64,000 nt of DNA, from NCBI GenBank assembly GCA_025677825.1, contig JAIXMO010000030.1:62001-126000 (forward strand), given 5' to 3'. The notes under the pieces were generated by a model. The model saw nothing but the letters and a program-made list of their open reading frames with translations, had not been told where the DNA came from and did not search any database. This document shows positions 50,564 to 61,690 of this stretch, piece by piece. Position numbers and translations under genes: made by a program. The first letter of the stretch is position 1, and every line of letters begins with the position of its first letter. The stretch comes from Helicostylum pulchrum (Eukaryota; Mucoromycota; Mucoromycetes; Mucorales; Mucoraceae).

Positions 50564-52021
50564 TTAGCAGTGAAATGGTGATGAAGAATCAGCTTGATTT
50601 TCAATATGATGAGTTGCGTATTTTGTTTGTTGATGAGGTCTTGTGGCAGTTGAACTTGTGCTCGGTGAAGGTCGATCTGTATCTAAATAACAATAAATGT
50701 GTTAAAATATTTCATTTTTCATACTGCAAAAAAAAAAAAAAAAATCTGCATTACAATCGCCATATCCTAAATTATCGTTTGCAGTAATTGCTTGTTCCAC
50801 ATCATTGGGTCGCCCATCGTCATCTGGAAATATGTCTTGTGGACTCTTGATACGAGGAGGATAAGGCTTATGACTATCCAATGACTCTAATGATGGATAG
50901 TATTGACGGTAAGCGAAATAAGCGAACAGAGTACCTATTGTCACGCTTAAAAAGTTAATTTCAAGAAAAATCGAAATCAATTGATTTATATACCAAAGAT
51001 GGCTCCCACAAATACATCGCTCCAGTGATGACGATAATCACGTACACGAGAGATTGCAATTAACATTGCGCCTAGGAACGGGAAACTAAATACAAAACTC
51101 TTGTATGTATGCTATAATATACTTTTGAAATTAATTCATGCACTTTTTTTTTAATATGTCATTAACTTACACCTCCTCTATCAAATACGTGCATTTTACC
51201 AGCGAGAAAAAATGCCATATATCCTAAACCAGCAAACGAAACTACGAGAATAAAATTAATATAATTTCTCTTTCCCAAAATATTTTTTTTTTACATGATG
51301 AATGACCACTGGGAAAACTTTTAAAGCCGTCAATCATTTCATAAGAATATGGATCTGCAGTACATATAGTGTAGTTTAATAAATGCAATGGTGGGTCTTG
51401 AATTCCCGGTGGTGGTTTACATCTCTCAAAGAGATCAGGGCGTGGTCTTCCAACTGTGATCTAATATTATATTTTTAGCTCTTTTTTATTTTTAAAACCC
51501 AATTAGTTTTTTATACCTTAACCACGTCTGTCATCATGATCGTCATTGTTAAAGCCAATCCAAGTCCTTTTTTTTTTTAAAAAAAAAAAGTTAAAATTTA
51601 CATTGTATTTTCCCTCAATCCCTTTTTTTTTTAATATGTATACCTAACAATCCACTATGAAAATCAATCCAGTTTCTACGAAAGAAACCAGCATAGATAA
51701 CAATAGTTAAAATGGGAATAAGAATAGCGATAAACTAACATTAAGCGAATTAATGAATGTAGTGGTAATACAACAGGGGAAAGAGAGAGAAAGAGAGAGA
51801 GAGAGAGATTTTACCATTAATAACCAAACTGGGACTGATTCATGTACTGCATAAGTATGCATTAGCGAAGTATCATTAATAGAAAATTGTCGGTGAAATG
51901 GTGGGATAGAGTCGATAGCAAAAAATATAATCGCCATTGTCACCACTAGCACCCAATCTCTACCATAACTAATAAATAATCGTTTTCGGTAGCTATTATT
52001 GAACTTTAGCTTAAAAGCCAT
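50564..52021 (-). CDS. DPP1: PAP2-family lipid phosphatase (Dpp1/Lpp1 type)
   Basis: Eight exons (52021-51815, 51734-51644, 51566-51517, 51460-51295, 51241-51171, 51111-50994, 50934-50755, 50682-50564) encode 333 residues with six membrane helices. All three catalytic motifs are present: K116-x6-RP within KITVGRPRP, PSGHSS (about 166-171), and SRVRDYRHHWSDV (216-228) with the nucleophilic His. The enzyme dephosphorylates diacylglycerol pyrophosphate, phosphatidate or lyso-phosphatidate in vacuole or Golgi-type membranes. The polar C-terminal tail is Ser/Pro-rich. Choosing the acceptor at 51112 adds HTYKSFVFS, which the family has, and keeps the frame. Its 3' end lies 51 bp from that of the convergent coiled-coil gene. 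Confidence 0.92.
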
Positions 52022-53262
52022 TTTTTGTGTGTATCGAAAAAAAAAACAAAAATAAAAAAAGAGAAAGGGAAAAGAGAAAGAGAGTGCGAAATTCCCACTT
52101 TACTTTATAGAATTAAAAAAAAAGTCCGGCTAAAAAAACGTCATTAAGTGATTTCATGCTTAACCCTTTTAGTGATATATTATCTAAATAAAGAGACTTT
52201 CTCGGTGATCTCTCACTCTCTTTCTCCAAGAAAAACAAAGTTTCTTTTTTTAGAATGTAAAGAGAACTTGATTTTCTATACAACTCATCTCTTCCGTCTT
52301 TTTCTTGGCTCCTCTAGTTTTAACTCGAGATTTTTTTTTTTAGTCTGCGAGCCAATTTGCCATTATTTTATTTCCGCTCTTTTCTTGTAGATCTCTCAGT
52401 AATGATCTCATCTTGATTGCATGATAGAGCGACCTGTCACTTTTTTTTTTGTGTATGTTGCATTATATTATCAATTAAACTTTTGTGTAATTGTAATCTC
52501 AGTATGTCTTTGCGAATAGAAATATAAGGGTTACTATCAAAGAGATAAACAAGGTATATAAGAAGGGTTCTAGTACTACTTACTTTTTAAAAAAAGACAC
52601 ATGCGAGGATAAAATTAAATGTCGGTCTGATTTGACTCTTTTTTTTATCAGTGCTTAAATATAGTAGTGCTGTTAGTATACACGAAATAAATCTGCGCAA
52701 TCAACAGGTGGCAATGGTAAGTGGATTTGTAACCTTGTATACGATAAGGGTACATTGTCACCACCCTTATTAGTTACTGTTGTAAAATGAAATGCTTATT
52801 GTATATTTCTTTTTTTTAAAAAACCCTCTAAAGATAAGGTTTGTTTTAATTAAATTCAAACATATTTAGTGTAGCCATTTTCATTGTGTAGTGTGCCCAG
52901 GAACAATAGAAATGTAATTTTATTATGCTTTAAACAAAAGAACTTCTTTCTTCCCCTTTTATATCTCATTAGCTCGGATCTTGTATACGCTCTCTGCATG
53001 TTACCTTTTCCCCCTGTATCCAACCAAGTACACTAACAACAACAAAAAATCTCGTTAAAATTAGTTTTTTGTTTATGCCGAAATCTATAAAGATAACCCT
53101 TTTTTAAAAAAGTATTCCCTTTTTATACCAAACAATAAATACCACGTGCAAAATTCAGGTCAAACTGATTTTTTTATATATCAGTACCACCCCCTTCTGT
53201 CTCTCTCTCTATCTTTTCACACACCTTTTATTAGAAAAATAAACATAAAAAAAGATATACTC
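52022..53262. other. Intergenic, divergent spacer
   Basis: 1.2 kb between PAP2 and a coiled-coil gene. CT/TC-rich stretches occur near 52211 and 53199. A possible upstream in-frame ATG at 53146 was not used. No other gene seen. Confidence 0.5.
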
Positions 53263-54102
53263 ATGTTGTATAGTCCAAACGTTCGAAAAAAACTTGATGT
53301 ATCTACAGTTACCAAATCAAAACCAAGCCATCGACCGACATTCGACACATTTCCTCCTCATCAAAAGCCTGATGATCGAAACCACAAATCGCTAATTTAC
53401 AACAAAAAGCCTACTCGTCTAGCCAAACTTAGTAAAAGTGAAACCACCACCAGTAGTCTTCCTCTTGCATTCACTCGAACATCGTCATCCTCACAACCTT
53501 TACATGCTAGAAGAAGTGTAAGTAATGAGAGTACAATAGTCAAAGCAACCTATAAAAACCGACAAGATATTGTTGTCGAAGAAGTAGTAGAAGAAGAAGA
53601 AGAAGAAGAGTTATCTGCCAGATTAAAATCAACATTTATAGACGTAATTGAATCTTGTACAGATAATGAACAAAATGATTTAGTGGACATGATTCGAAGT
53701 CAATTGGATGCACAGACAGTGCGTATACGACGACTAGAGCGAGCCTTGAAAGAAAAGGAAGATCAATTGATCAGAGACGATCATCCAGATACTATACCCT
53801 TATTACTAAAGAGGTACCCGCAATCCATGCTGCTGTACAAGAGACAAATTGAGCAAGATCAGTTCAACGGACAATTAGAGACTTGTATAGACCAATTTGA
53901 ATGTCAAAAACAAAGAATGATGGAGGAACACCAGCAGAACTTTCAGATATTAAAGTCAAAGTATCGAAGTCGATTTGACGACATTGTGGAAAGAATGATT
54001 AGTGACCCGTCGAGGTTAGATGATGAATGGGCAAGAAGAGTTAAAAAAGATGCGGATGATAAGGTTCAAGAAATGAAGAAGTTTCTTTATAAAAAACGTT
54101 AA
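53263..54102 (+). CDS. Basic Ser-rich coiled-coil protein, function unknown
   Basis: A single exon encodes 279 residues from the ATG at 53263 (MLYSPNVRKKLD). The earlier in-frame ATG at 53146 would add a stretch encoded by T- and CT-rich leader, unlike protein. The N-terminal half is basic and Ser/Thr/Pro-rich and includes a short acidic run (VVEEVVEEEEEEE in part). The C-terminal half (about 135-279) is a charged coiled coil: SQLDAQTVRIRRLERALKEK, LETCIDQFECQKQRMMEEH. No known domain is recognised. It may be a cytoskeletal or spindle-pole type scaffold; that is only a guess from composition. Confidence 0.65.
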   Translation: MLYSPNVRKKLDVSTVTKSKPSHRPTFDTFPPHQKPDDRNHKSLIYNKKPTRLAKLSKSETTTSSLPLAFTRTSSSSQPLHARRSVSNESTIVKATYKNRQDIVVEEVVEEEEEEELSARLKSTFIDVIESCTDNEQNDLVDMIRSQLDAQTVRIRRLERALKEKEDQLIRDDHPDTIPLLLKRYPQSMLLYKRQIEQDQFNGQLETCIDQFECQKQRMMEEHQQNFQILKSKYRSRFDDIVERMISDPSRLDDEWARRVKKDADDKVQEMKKFLYKKR

Positions 54103-55075
54103 TATATATATATCTGTCATCCAAAATAATTTGTAAATAAAATTTTTGAACTGCATACCCCTTCACACACACACACGCGCACAATATATATATGTATACA
54201 ATGTATAAAAAGAAAAAAGTGTCAAACTTTAAAATATAATTCAAGCATTTATATATACTTGGCGGAGAGAGTACAAAATAAAAAAGAACAGCCCAGACTA
54301 ACATTGATGGGGGTGAGAAAATCTTAATCTTCTGATAATAACAAATAAATACATCACAATCTGTCCTACTATACACCTTTTGGTAGAGGGTTGTAATCTC
54401 TGCCTTGATCAGGAAGCGGTGAAGCTACAACATCTTTTCGCTTTTCTATTTATGATTTTACTTAAAAAGGGAGTTTGGAATTGGGGGGTAAAATGACAAG
54501 CAACCGGTTTTGACCAAATCTTTTGGTCCGTTACGCAAAACACATTTTCCCCCCGTCATAGCGTTTATCCTCAGCATTGATTCTATTTATATAAATCCAG
54601 TAACTGGCCGTGTTTTTTCGCGTGTGTTTATTCTCGCCAACTCCGTATACAGTTCTACAGCTGTATTCTATTTCTATATCGCAACGAAACGTCGAACCTA
54701 CGTCTTTTTAATAAACATACGATTTATCTCATTCTTTTTACTTTGGGAAAAAGTAAAATTAGTGATTTGAATCGGAGTCATGTACCAGTTTTTCTTGTTT
54801 GCATAATATTGGGAGGGGGAAGAACCTCACTCACACTTTTTTTTTTTTTTTTGTGTGAGAATAAAAAAAAAAAGTACAACTTGTTATTGTTTACCTGAAA
54901 GTAAACGTGTGTGTGGGAATCATACATATCTTCATCTATAAAATACATCATCATCATCATTAAAAAGCTTTTTGGAATCAGCTGAGGTTTAATCGATAGT
55001 GTGGGTTTGTATAAAAACGCCCTTTTTTTTCCTCTTCTTCTTCCTTTTTTCATCTTTTTTTTATATATATTTGAG
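54103..55075. other. Intergenic, promoter side of glycogen phosphorylase
   Basis: About 1 kb. A minus-strand open stretch at 54376-54453 ends LPDQGRDYNPLPKGV then two stops and looks like a terminal exon, but no upstream exon could be joined. A CT/T-rich leader (55021-55065) precedes the phosphorylase start. CATCATCATCATCAT lies near 54946. Confidence 0.45.
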
Positions 55076-57742
55076 ATGACTGTAACACCTGCCGCAACTG
55101 CTGCAACAGCTACAACAGGTAGACCTCGCCGGCTATCTATGCCCAAACTAACACGTCGGTTAACCAACGTTGTGATCCACGTTGATAACGACGCCAATGT
55201 CGAGACCGTGACACCCAACAGTGTTCCGTTACGCGCCAGTACGCACGAACCACTTTCCGACGCTGCGCTCAAAACCTGGAAGACCCACATTGTGCCCGAG
55301 AAGAACGACACCAAGTCCATTGAAAACGATATTGTGCACCACACCATCACGACTTTATGTCGCGGTGTTTACAACCTTGACAAGCTGGCCATGTACCAAG
55401 CCACTGCACACTCTGTGCGCGACCGTCTCCTCGAAGACTGGAACTTGACGCAAGAAGCACTTCACCGTGAAAACCCGAAACGCTGCTATTACATGTCCAT
55501 GGAGTTCCTTATCGGCCGTGCGCTTGATAACGCCTTACACTGCCTCCACGTGAAGAAAAACTACCAGCAAAGTGTGGAGAATCTGGGGTTCAGCTTGGAA
55601 GACCTGCTGTGTGAAGAAAAGGACGCGGCGCTGGGTAACGGTGGACTAGGTAGACTTGCTGCTTGTTACATGGACTCTGCGGCTACGCAAGACTACCCTA
55701 CGTGGGGGTACGGACTTCGGTACCAGTACGGTATCTTTAAGCAGATGATCAAAGACGGGTACCAGACCGAGATGCCTGATTACTGGCTGAATTTCGATAA
55801 CCCTTGGGAGTTCCCGCGTGCTGATATCCGTTACGAAGTTCGGTTCCATGGCTACGTCGCTACCAAGATGAATGAAAAGGGCGAATCTCGTATGACATGG
55901 GAGGGCGGTGATAAGGTGCAAGCTATGGCTTACGACGTACCGATTCCTGGCTTCGACACCAAAGGTTGCGGCAACATCCGTCTCTGGTCCTCAAAGCCCT
56001 TAAACACATTTGATTTTGATTCCTTCAATGCTGGTGACTATGAACGCTCTGTTGCAGAACAAACTGCTGCGCAAAACTTGACTTCGGTGCTGTACCCTAA
56101 CGATAACCATTTGGTCGGTAAGGAACTTCGGTTGAAACAAGAGTACTTTTTCGTCAGCGCTTCTTTGCAAGATATCATTCACCGCTTTAAACGTGCCAAG
56201 TGCCCCTGGAAGGATTTCCCTGATAAGGTTGCTGTGCAGATGAACGACACTCATCCTACGTTAGCCGTGCCTGAACTACAGCGTATTCTGGTTGATATCG
56301 AGGGCCTTGAATGGGACGACGCTTGGGACATTGTGACGCGTACGTTTGCGTTTACCAACCACACGGTCTTGCCTGAAGCTCTTGAATGCTGGTCCGTGCC
56401 CATGATGGAAAAGATCCTACCTCGTCACATGCAAATCATCTACGATATCAACTTGTTCTTTTTGCAAAAAGTTGAAAAGGTCTTTGTGGACGACCGTGAG
56501 TTGCTGAAACGTATCTCTATTATTGAAGAAGGGTCGCCGCAACAGGTGCGTATGGCTTTCTTGGCTGTCGTTGGGTCTCATACCGTCAACGGTGTTGCTG
56601 CTTTGCACTCTGACTTGATCCGAAAGCACTTGTTCAACGATTTCATAAAGTACTACGGGCCTGACAAGTTTATCAACATCACAAACGGTATTACTCCTCG
56701 ACGTTGGTTGTACCAAGCCAACCCGGACTTGCGAGACTTAATCACAAAGACGCTGGGCTCTGAAGACTGGGCTACGAAGCTCGATTTATTAAAGGAGTTG
56801 AAAAGAGTTGCGGATGATGTCAAGTTTCAAACTGAATGGGCAGCAGTCAAGTACAAGAACAAGGAACGCTTAGCTTTATGGATCAAGACCAACATGGGCA
56901 TCACTGTCAACCCTGACGCCTTGTTCGACATCCAAGTGAAGCGTATTCACGAGTACAAGCGTCAGTACATGAACATCCTGTCTGTCATCTACCGTTACCA
57001 AAGCCTTAAAAAGATGTCTGCCGACGACATCTCTCAGCAGGTACCTCGTGTGGTGATCTTTGGTGGTAAAGCTGCGCCTGGTTACTACATTGCAAAACTG
57101 GTCATCAAGTTAATCAACAGTGCTGCTCACGTAATTAACAACGACACAAGTATCCAAGACATGCTTAAAGTAGTGTTCATTCCCGACTACAATGTCTCGC
57201 TTGCTGAAATCATTGTACCTGCTTCTGATATCTCTCAACATATTTCCACAGCGGGTACTGAAGCCTCGGGTACTTCCAACATGAAGTTTGTGCTAAACGG
57301 TGGGTTGATCTTGGGTACCGTGGACGGTGCGAATATTGAAATTGGAGAACAAATTGGAGCAGAAAATATCTTTATGTTTGGCGTGCTCTCTGATGAGGTA
57401 GAAGACATTCGTCATAACCAAAAGTACCACGGGCTCTTTATGGACCCCTCGCTTCAGGTTGTGCTTGACTCGATTCAGGGTGGGCAGTTTGGCGACCCTT
57501 CCATCTTTGGGCCTCTTATTAACACATTGACTTACGGTGGTGACTATTACCTTATCTCAGTCGATTTCAAATCGTACCTTCAAAAGCATACCGAAGTCGA
57601 TGCAACTTACAGAGACCGAAAGTCGTGGGTAAAGAAATCTATCATGTGTACTGCTGGTATGGGATTCTTTTCTTCTGATAGAGCTGTTCGTGAATACGCT
57701 GATAAAATTTGGAAATTGAAACCTTTCAAGGTTGAAGCCTAA
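55076..57742 (+). CDS. GPH1: Glycogen phosphorylase
   Basis: A single uninterrupted frame of 888 residues. Family blocks are intact: LGNGGLGRLAACYMDS, YGLRYQYGIFKQ, NDTHPTLAVPELQR, TNGITPRRWL, VKRIHEYKRQYMN, and EASGTSNMKFVLNGG with the pyridoxal-phosphate Lys at 737. It releases glucose-1-phosphate from glycogen in the cytosol. The N-terminal tail has two basic sites, RPRRLS (Ser21) and TRRLT (Thr30), that fit protein kinase A consensus and suit cAMP-controlled activation as in yeast. The start at 55076 follows a pyrimidine-rich leader. It is intronless and clearly richer in C/G-ended codons than most neighbours. Confidence 0.97.
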   Translation: MTVTPAATAATATTGRPRRLSMPKLTRRLTNVVIHVDNDANVETVTPNSVPLRASTHEPLSDAALKTWKTHIVPEKNDTKSIENDIVHHTITTLCRGVYNLDKLAMYQATAHSVRDRLLEDWNLTQEALHRENPKRCYYMSMEFLIGRALDNALHCLHVKKNYQQSVENLGFSLEDLLCEEKDAALGNGGLGRLAACYMDSAATQDYPTWGYGLRYQYGIFKQMIKDGYQTEMPDYWLNFDNPWEFPRADIRYEVRFHGYVATKMNEKGESRMTWEGGDKVQAMAYDVPIPGFDTKGCGNIRLWSSKPLNTFDFDSFNAGDYERSVAEQTAAQNLTSVLYPNDNHLVGKELRLKQEYFFVSASLQDIIHRFKRAKCPWKDFPDKVAVQMNDTHPTLAVPELQRILVDIEGLEWDDAWDIVTRTFAFTNHTVLPEALECWSVPMMEKILPRHMQIIYDINLFFLQKVEKVFVDDRELLKRISIIEEGSPQQVRMAFLAVVGSHTVNGVAALHSDLIRKHLFNDFIKYYGPDKFINITNGITPRRWLYQANPDLRDLITKTLGSEDWATKLDLLKELKRVADDVKFQTEWAAVKYKNKERLALWIKTNMGITVNPDALFDIQVKRIHEYKRQYMNILSVIYRYQSLKKMSADDISQQVPRVVIFGGKAAPGYYIAKLVIKLINSAAHVINNDTSIQDMLKVVFIPDYNVSLAEIIVPASDISQHISTAGTEASGTSNMKFVLNGGLILGTVDGANIEIGEQIGAENIFMFGVLSDEVEDIRHNQKYHGLFMDPSLQVVLDSIQGGQFGDPSIFGPLINTLTYGGDYYLISVDFKSYLQKHTEVDATYRDRKSWVKKSIMCTAGMGFFSSDRAVREYADKIWKLKPFKVEA

Positions 57743-57829
57743 GCTACATCATCATCATCCTCCTCCCCTTTATTTTAATAAATACATATACTCCTTTAAA
57801 AACCAAGTTCAATGACGATATTGTTTTTA

Positions 57830-58688
57830 TTATTTTAAGGCTTCCCAAGCTATAATTTCTCTAAAAGTAAAAGATACACGTCTATCTCTATGTATAGTAA
57901 CACCATCTACAGTTTCTTCAAGGTCTTTGGATATACTGTGTTTATACTTGTATCTAGCATCAAGAGTTAAAATCGCCAGGGATCTGCGAGCTATATACAT
58001 CATAACTGTTAATTCGTGCTGCTAGTTTTTTTCTTTCTTTCTTTTAGCAGTACTTACGGAGTAATATATCAATTGGTTGGTCTTGATTGGTAAATGTCAT
58101 GATGCAATCTGATAATAACGATAACGATATAATGACAGGTCCAAATAAAGCAGGTGCATCTGAAAAAAAAAAACGTTTTTTTTTTTTAGTTTAGTTCTAG
58201 TTTATATAAATCCGAGATTATTCCATTACCTATATGAGGCATAATGCCTTGTCCCGCATTATATTCATTAATAAGCAGATGGTTTGGCGTATTTAGCATC
58301 CACTGATTTTCCGTGATACGATTTACGAAAAAAGTGCAGTTATCAGGAAACGGGCCGTACTCTTGCAACACCTTTCTGTATGTACTGTTAGATAAAAAGG
58401 AAAACTCTTGTTTTGCTTGTATTAGAGTTTTAAGTACCTGTATCGATAGCTGAATAAATGACCATACTGTTGTGTTCTTCGCTTTAGTTCTGGGTTGGGA
58501 CTAGACACAAACTATAAATAGAAGAGTAAGGGGGAAAACTACGATGTTCCTTTTTTTTACCTTGTGCCTAAGCCGGACCACGTTTGCGTATCTGCAAAAC
58601 TAACAAGTTCTTCTTCCTCGCTTTTGCATACTGCCTCGTGTACTACAAACAGGCCTGGGACTTTTTCACTATAGTCTATTGTTTCCAT
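57830..58688 (-). CDS. ALKBH6: AlkB-like Fe(II)/2-oxoglutarate dioxygenase (ALKBH6)
   Basis: Five exons (58688-58561, 58500-58438, 58375-58230, 58159-58058, 57990-57830) encode 199 residues. The signature of the ALKBH6 branch is present: NEYNAGQGIMPHIDAP with the iron ligands H111 and D113, the distal ligand H164 in KYKHSI, and the 2-oxoglutarate-binding Arg in RRVSFTFRE. The N-terminal block WSGLGTRSPNPELKRRTQQY also fits. AlkB-type enzymes oxidatively demethylate nucleic acids; the substrate of ALKBH6 is not settled. Human ALKBH6 is about 40 residues longer. It is convergent with glycogen phosphorylase (87 bp apart) and divergent from U1-C (190 bp). Confidence 0.88.
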
Positions 58689-58878
58689 ACTCGACAAAGA
58701 GAAAAAAAGAAAGAAAAAAGAAAAGGAAAAAGGTTTTGTTTACACTTTTTTTTTTTTTTGCCAGTTGAAGGCATTAGAAAAGCGTCACAATTTATTATTT
58801 TTTTTCTTGCTCGTTTTTTCTTTTTTTTTTTTAAAGAAAAAAAAAACTCTTTTTCTGTATAAAACTGTTTAATTAGCA
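58689..58878. promoter_or_regulatory. Short bidirectional promoter (ALKBH6 / U1-C)
   Basis: A 190-bp head-to-head spacer, mostly A and T tracts with no distinct box visible. Shared control is inferred from spacing. Confidence 0.5.
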
Positions 58879-59752
58879 ATGCCAAAGTATTACTGTGGTA
58901 AATATTAATTGTCCTCCATTACAGTTATTAGACTAGTGACAAACTAACACACACCTTTTTCTTTTTTTGTGTAGAATATTGTGATATCTTTTTAACGCAC
59001 GATAGTTGTAAATATCACACACACACATGTCTTTTTGTAGAGTACGTAGACGATTGACAACCCTCCTTTTTTTTATTTTATTTTTTGTAGCATCTGTTAG
59101 AAAAGCGCATAATGCAGGAAAGAATCATATTTTAAACGTTCGTAATTACTATGCTGGTAAAGTATAACCTTTGATGAAAAAAAAACAAGTGAATCTAAAC
59201 CATTTTATTTAGAAATCAGTCACGACAAAGCACAATCGATTATTGACGAGATTACAAGAGCATACGATGTAGCAGAAGCAGGTAAACACTTGCGAAAAAA
59301 TAAAGTTTCGTGTTTTTTTATTGAGCTGTCATTTTATTTTATAGTTTTACCCGCACAATATGCTGGATATCCTCAACTACCTTATGGAGGAGCAGGAGCA
59401 GGAGCAGGAGCACCTGTACTTTGTAAGTTTTATATGTGTATATGACAACAATCAAAAAGAGACTAAACACAAAATTTAAATAATAGTTGGTGGACCACCC
59501 CCTCCTAATGGATTTGGCGGTAGACCACCTCCACCTCACATGATGGGTAGACCAGGATTTCCTTTCCCACCTCCACCACCAGGACAATTCATGCCACCAC
59601 CACCAGGATTCCGTCCTCCTCCCGGTCAACGTCCACCTCCACCACCAGGTCTGTTTGGCGGTCCCCCTCCCCCTCCCCCAGGATTTTACGGGCCTCCCGG
59701 TGGACCCTCTGCCCCTCCTCCTATGTCTGCTCCTCCTCCACCTTCATCTTAA
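58879..59752 (+). CDS. YHC1: U1 small nuclear ribonucleoprotein C
   Basis: Six exons (58879-58897, 58975-59007, 59091-59156, 59213-59281, 59345-59422, 59487-59752) encode 176 residues. The N-terminal matrin-type zinc finger is diagnostic: MPKYYCEYCDIFLTHDS with C6, C9, H24 and H30, then RKAHNAGKNH and NVRNYYAE. The C-terminal half is Gly/Pro-rich (GGPPPPP repeats), as in animal U1-C. U1-C stabilises pairing of U1 snRNA with 5' splice sites. The first exon is only 19 nt, and introns 1 and 2 both cut the zinc-finger region. This fits an intron-rich genome with many short introns. Confidence 0.96.
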
Positions 59753-59947
59753 AAAAAATATATACATAACAAATAATAATAAACATGTGAAATATAGGTT
59801 AACAAAAAAAAAAAAAAGGAACGCAACTTGTTTATTTCAAATCATGCCCCACGTGCAAAAAATCAAATAAAAAATAAATAAATAAAAAAAAAGACCCTTT
59901 TTTTTTTCCTCTTTTTCTTTATACTTTCTTTATACACACATAATACC

Positions 59948-60324
59948 ATGGGTGCGATATTTTCAAGAGAAAAGGCAAGTTATTTTAACAAAGAAAAAAA
60001 AAAGACGTGTAAGAAACTAACTGCTATTGTTTCTTATTAGGCGAATTCAAGAGATTTTGAAAAGATTCTGTCTGAACTAGACATTCACATTCAAAAGGCA
60101 GAGAGTCGATTGTCCGAGATCAAAATTAGGCAGCGTAGAACTAGTTTCATGTGGATCATTTACTCGCTTGTGATTTGGGTTGGGTTTGTCTTTTACTTGT
60201 TTTATCAAATGAACCAAAATGAAGTTGCAACTGAACACTTGATATTATCTTCTGTTCCCGTTGTCTCATTACCAGCAGCGTAAAGTATTTTTTTCTTTTT
60301 CTTTTCTTTCTCCATCTTACCTGT

Positions 60325-60363
<39 letters not shown>

Positions 60364-61174
60364 CATCTATTATATTCGAAAAGGTCTTGTTTGGTTCTAT
60401 GAACAAAAGCAAAAGAAGGAAGAAGCCAACTTGATAAAACTTCGTAAAGAACAAAAAGGTAAATTAGAGGAACTCAAGAAAAATACATCTTATTATACTA
60501 CACAGTCCTTGGTGGAAAGATATGACCAAGCCTTAACAAAGAAAAAGGAAGAAGCGTTAAAGCAAGAGAAATTACAACAGGAATTAAGACAGCGAAAGCC
60601 TGCTTCTATGCCCATGAGATCTATGCAACCCAATCCTTTCTCACCTACACACCAACAACAAATGCATCGTCAACATCAACAACAACAACAACAACAACAA
60701 CAACCTATTTTACCTCCACCTCGTACAGAACCGCAATGGTATGATAAAATAGTTGATGCTTTAGTTGGTGATGCGGGACCTGAAACAAAATATGCTTTAA
60801 TCTGTGCTCACTGTTTTAATCACAATGGACTTGTTGCCAAAGAAGAATTTGATACCATCCGTAAGTTATATATATGTACACATAGGAATTATTATTAACT
60901 GGGGTGTCATATAGAATATATTTGCCCACAATGTAAACAGTTTAACCCATCGCGTAAATCAAAGCAAGCTGCAATTGATCAAGTGGTTGAATCATCAACT
61001 CAAGAAAAAGCCAAGGAAGAAGATGATTTATCAGCTTTGGAAGAAGAAGAGGATCCAGATCAGGTGCTTGAAAAATTAAAGGCTCAAATTGAATCAGATA
61101 AGGAAGGATCCATTGCCGCACGTGTCCGACAACGTCACATTGAAGATGATGATGAAGAAGAAAAAGAAGAGTAA
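59948..61174 (+). CDS. LNP1: Lunapark-family ER membrane protein
   Basis: Four exons (59948-59974, 60041-60279, 60364-60860, 60915-61174) encode 340 residues. Two membrane segments lie at about 44-65 and 75-100. Coiled-coil follows, then a Gln-rich stretch, and the lunapark zinc ribbon with cysteines CAHC (236-239) and CPQC (258-261). The N-terminus MGAIFS fits N-myristoylation (Gly2). Lunapark sits at three-way junctions of the tubular ER and works with Sey1/atlastin and reticulons. The first intron appears to be GC-AG (AAG|GCAAGT...TTAG). The second ends in T35AG. The acidic C-terminus ends 10 bp from the stop of the convergent copper transporter. Confidence 0.92.
60327..60361. repeat. 35-base poly(T) run in the second lunapark intron
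   Basis: An unbroken T run directly before the 3' splice AG, acting as an extreme polypyrimidine tract. Confidence 0.85.
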
Positions 61175-61184
61175 AAAAGAGCCT

Positions 61185-61690
61185 TTAATGGCATTGAATT
61201 GATTTATTAGCTGTTAATCTACCATTACTAAAAATAAAATGCCCAAAACCTGCACCTAGTACTGTAGCAATCATAAGGTATCCATTGTATGTCATAAATA
61301 CAAGCATAAGCCAAAAGCTAACAGCTACTAATACTGCGTACAAGCTGGAACGAATAAATTCCCTCTTCTTTGATAATCTAATGAGTTTTTTTTTATCAGA
61401 TGATGCAGACCTATAAATAACATCATTTTTTTTTACCTGTTATGCTGATGATAAGCATGGACCATCGTCGTCTGTCCTTCCGAGACGGGTTCGTCATCTT
61501 CACTTCTTGACAATAGAATCTCGGCTTCTGTCCACTTACTTTCAACTTGGCCAACATAGGATCTAATCCATTCATAGCCTGCTGCAATACAAAATATCGC
61601 GATACATGATAAAATTAAACTGATGGGTCCTTGAATATGCCACCAACGAAACACCACACACGTATCTTCAATTTGCCAATTAAACAGCAT
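61185..61690 (-). CDS. Ctr-type copper transporter
   Basis: Two exons (61690-61437, 61410-61185) encode 159 residues. The N-terminus MLFNWQIEDTCVVFRWWHI, then a first membrane helix (GPISLILSCIAIFCIAAGY), fits the SLC31/Ctr family. The cytosolic loop is acidic and His-poor. The second and third helices follow: RSSLYAVLVAVSFWLMLVFM with the M-x3-M copper motif (MLVFM), then YNGYLMIATVLGAGFGHFIF with the G-x3-G packing motif. Ctr proteins move Cu(I) as trimers. The Met-rich extracellular tail of plasma-membrane Ctr1 is lacking, so a vacuolar (Ctr2-like) role is possible. Minus-strand 3' end nearly touches lunapark. Confidence 0.88.

Noticed and set aside
53146..53262. Upstream start for the 53-kb coiled-coil protein
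   Set aside because: The added residues come from a T- and CT-rich leader and look like 5' UTR; the ATG at 53263 starts protein-like sequence.
55001..55075. Upstream start for glycogen phosphorylase
   Set aside because: The extension (FFPLLLPFFIFFLYIF in part) is the translation of a pyrimidine-rich leader; the family starts near the ATG at 55076.
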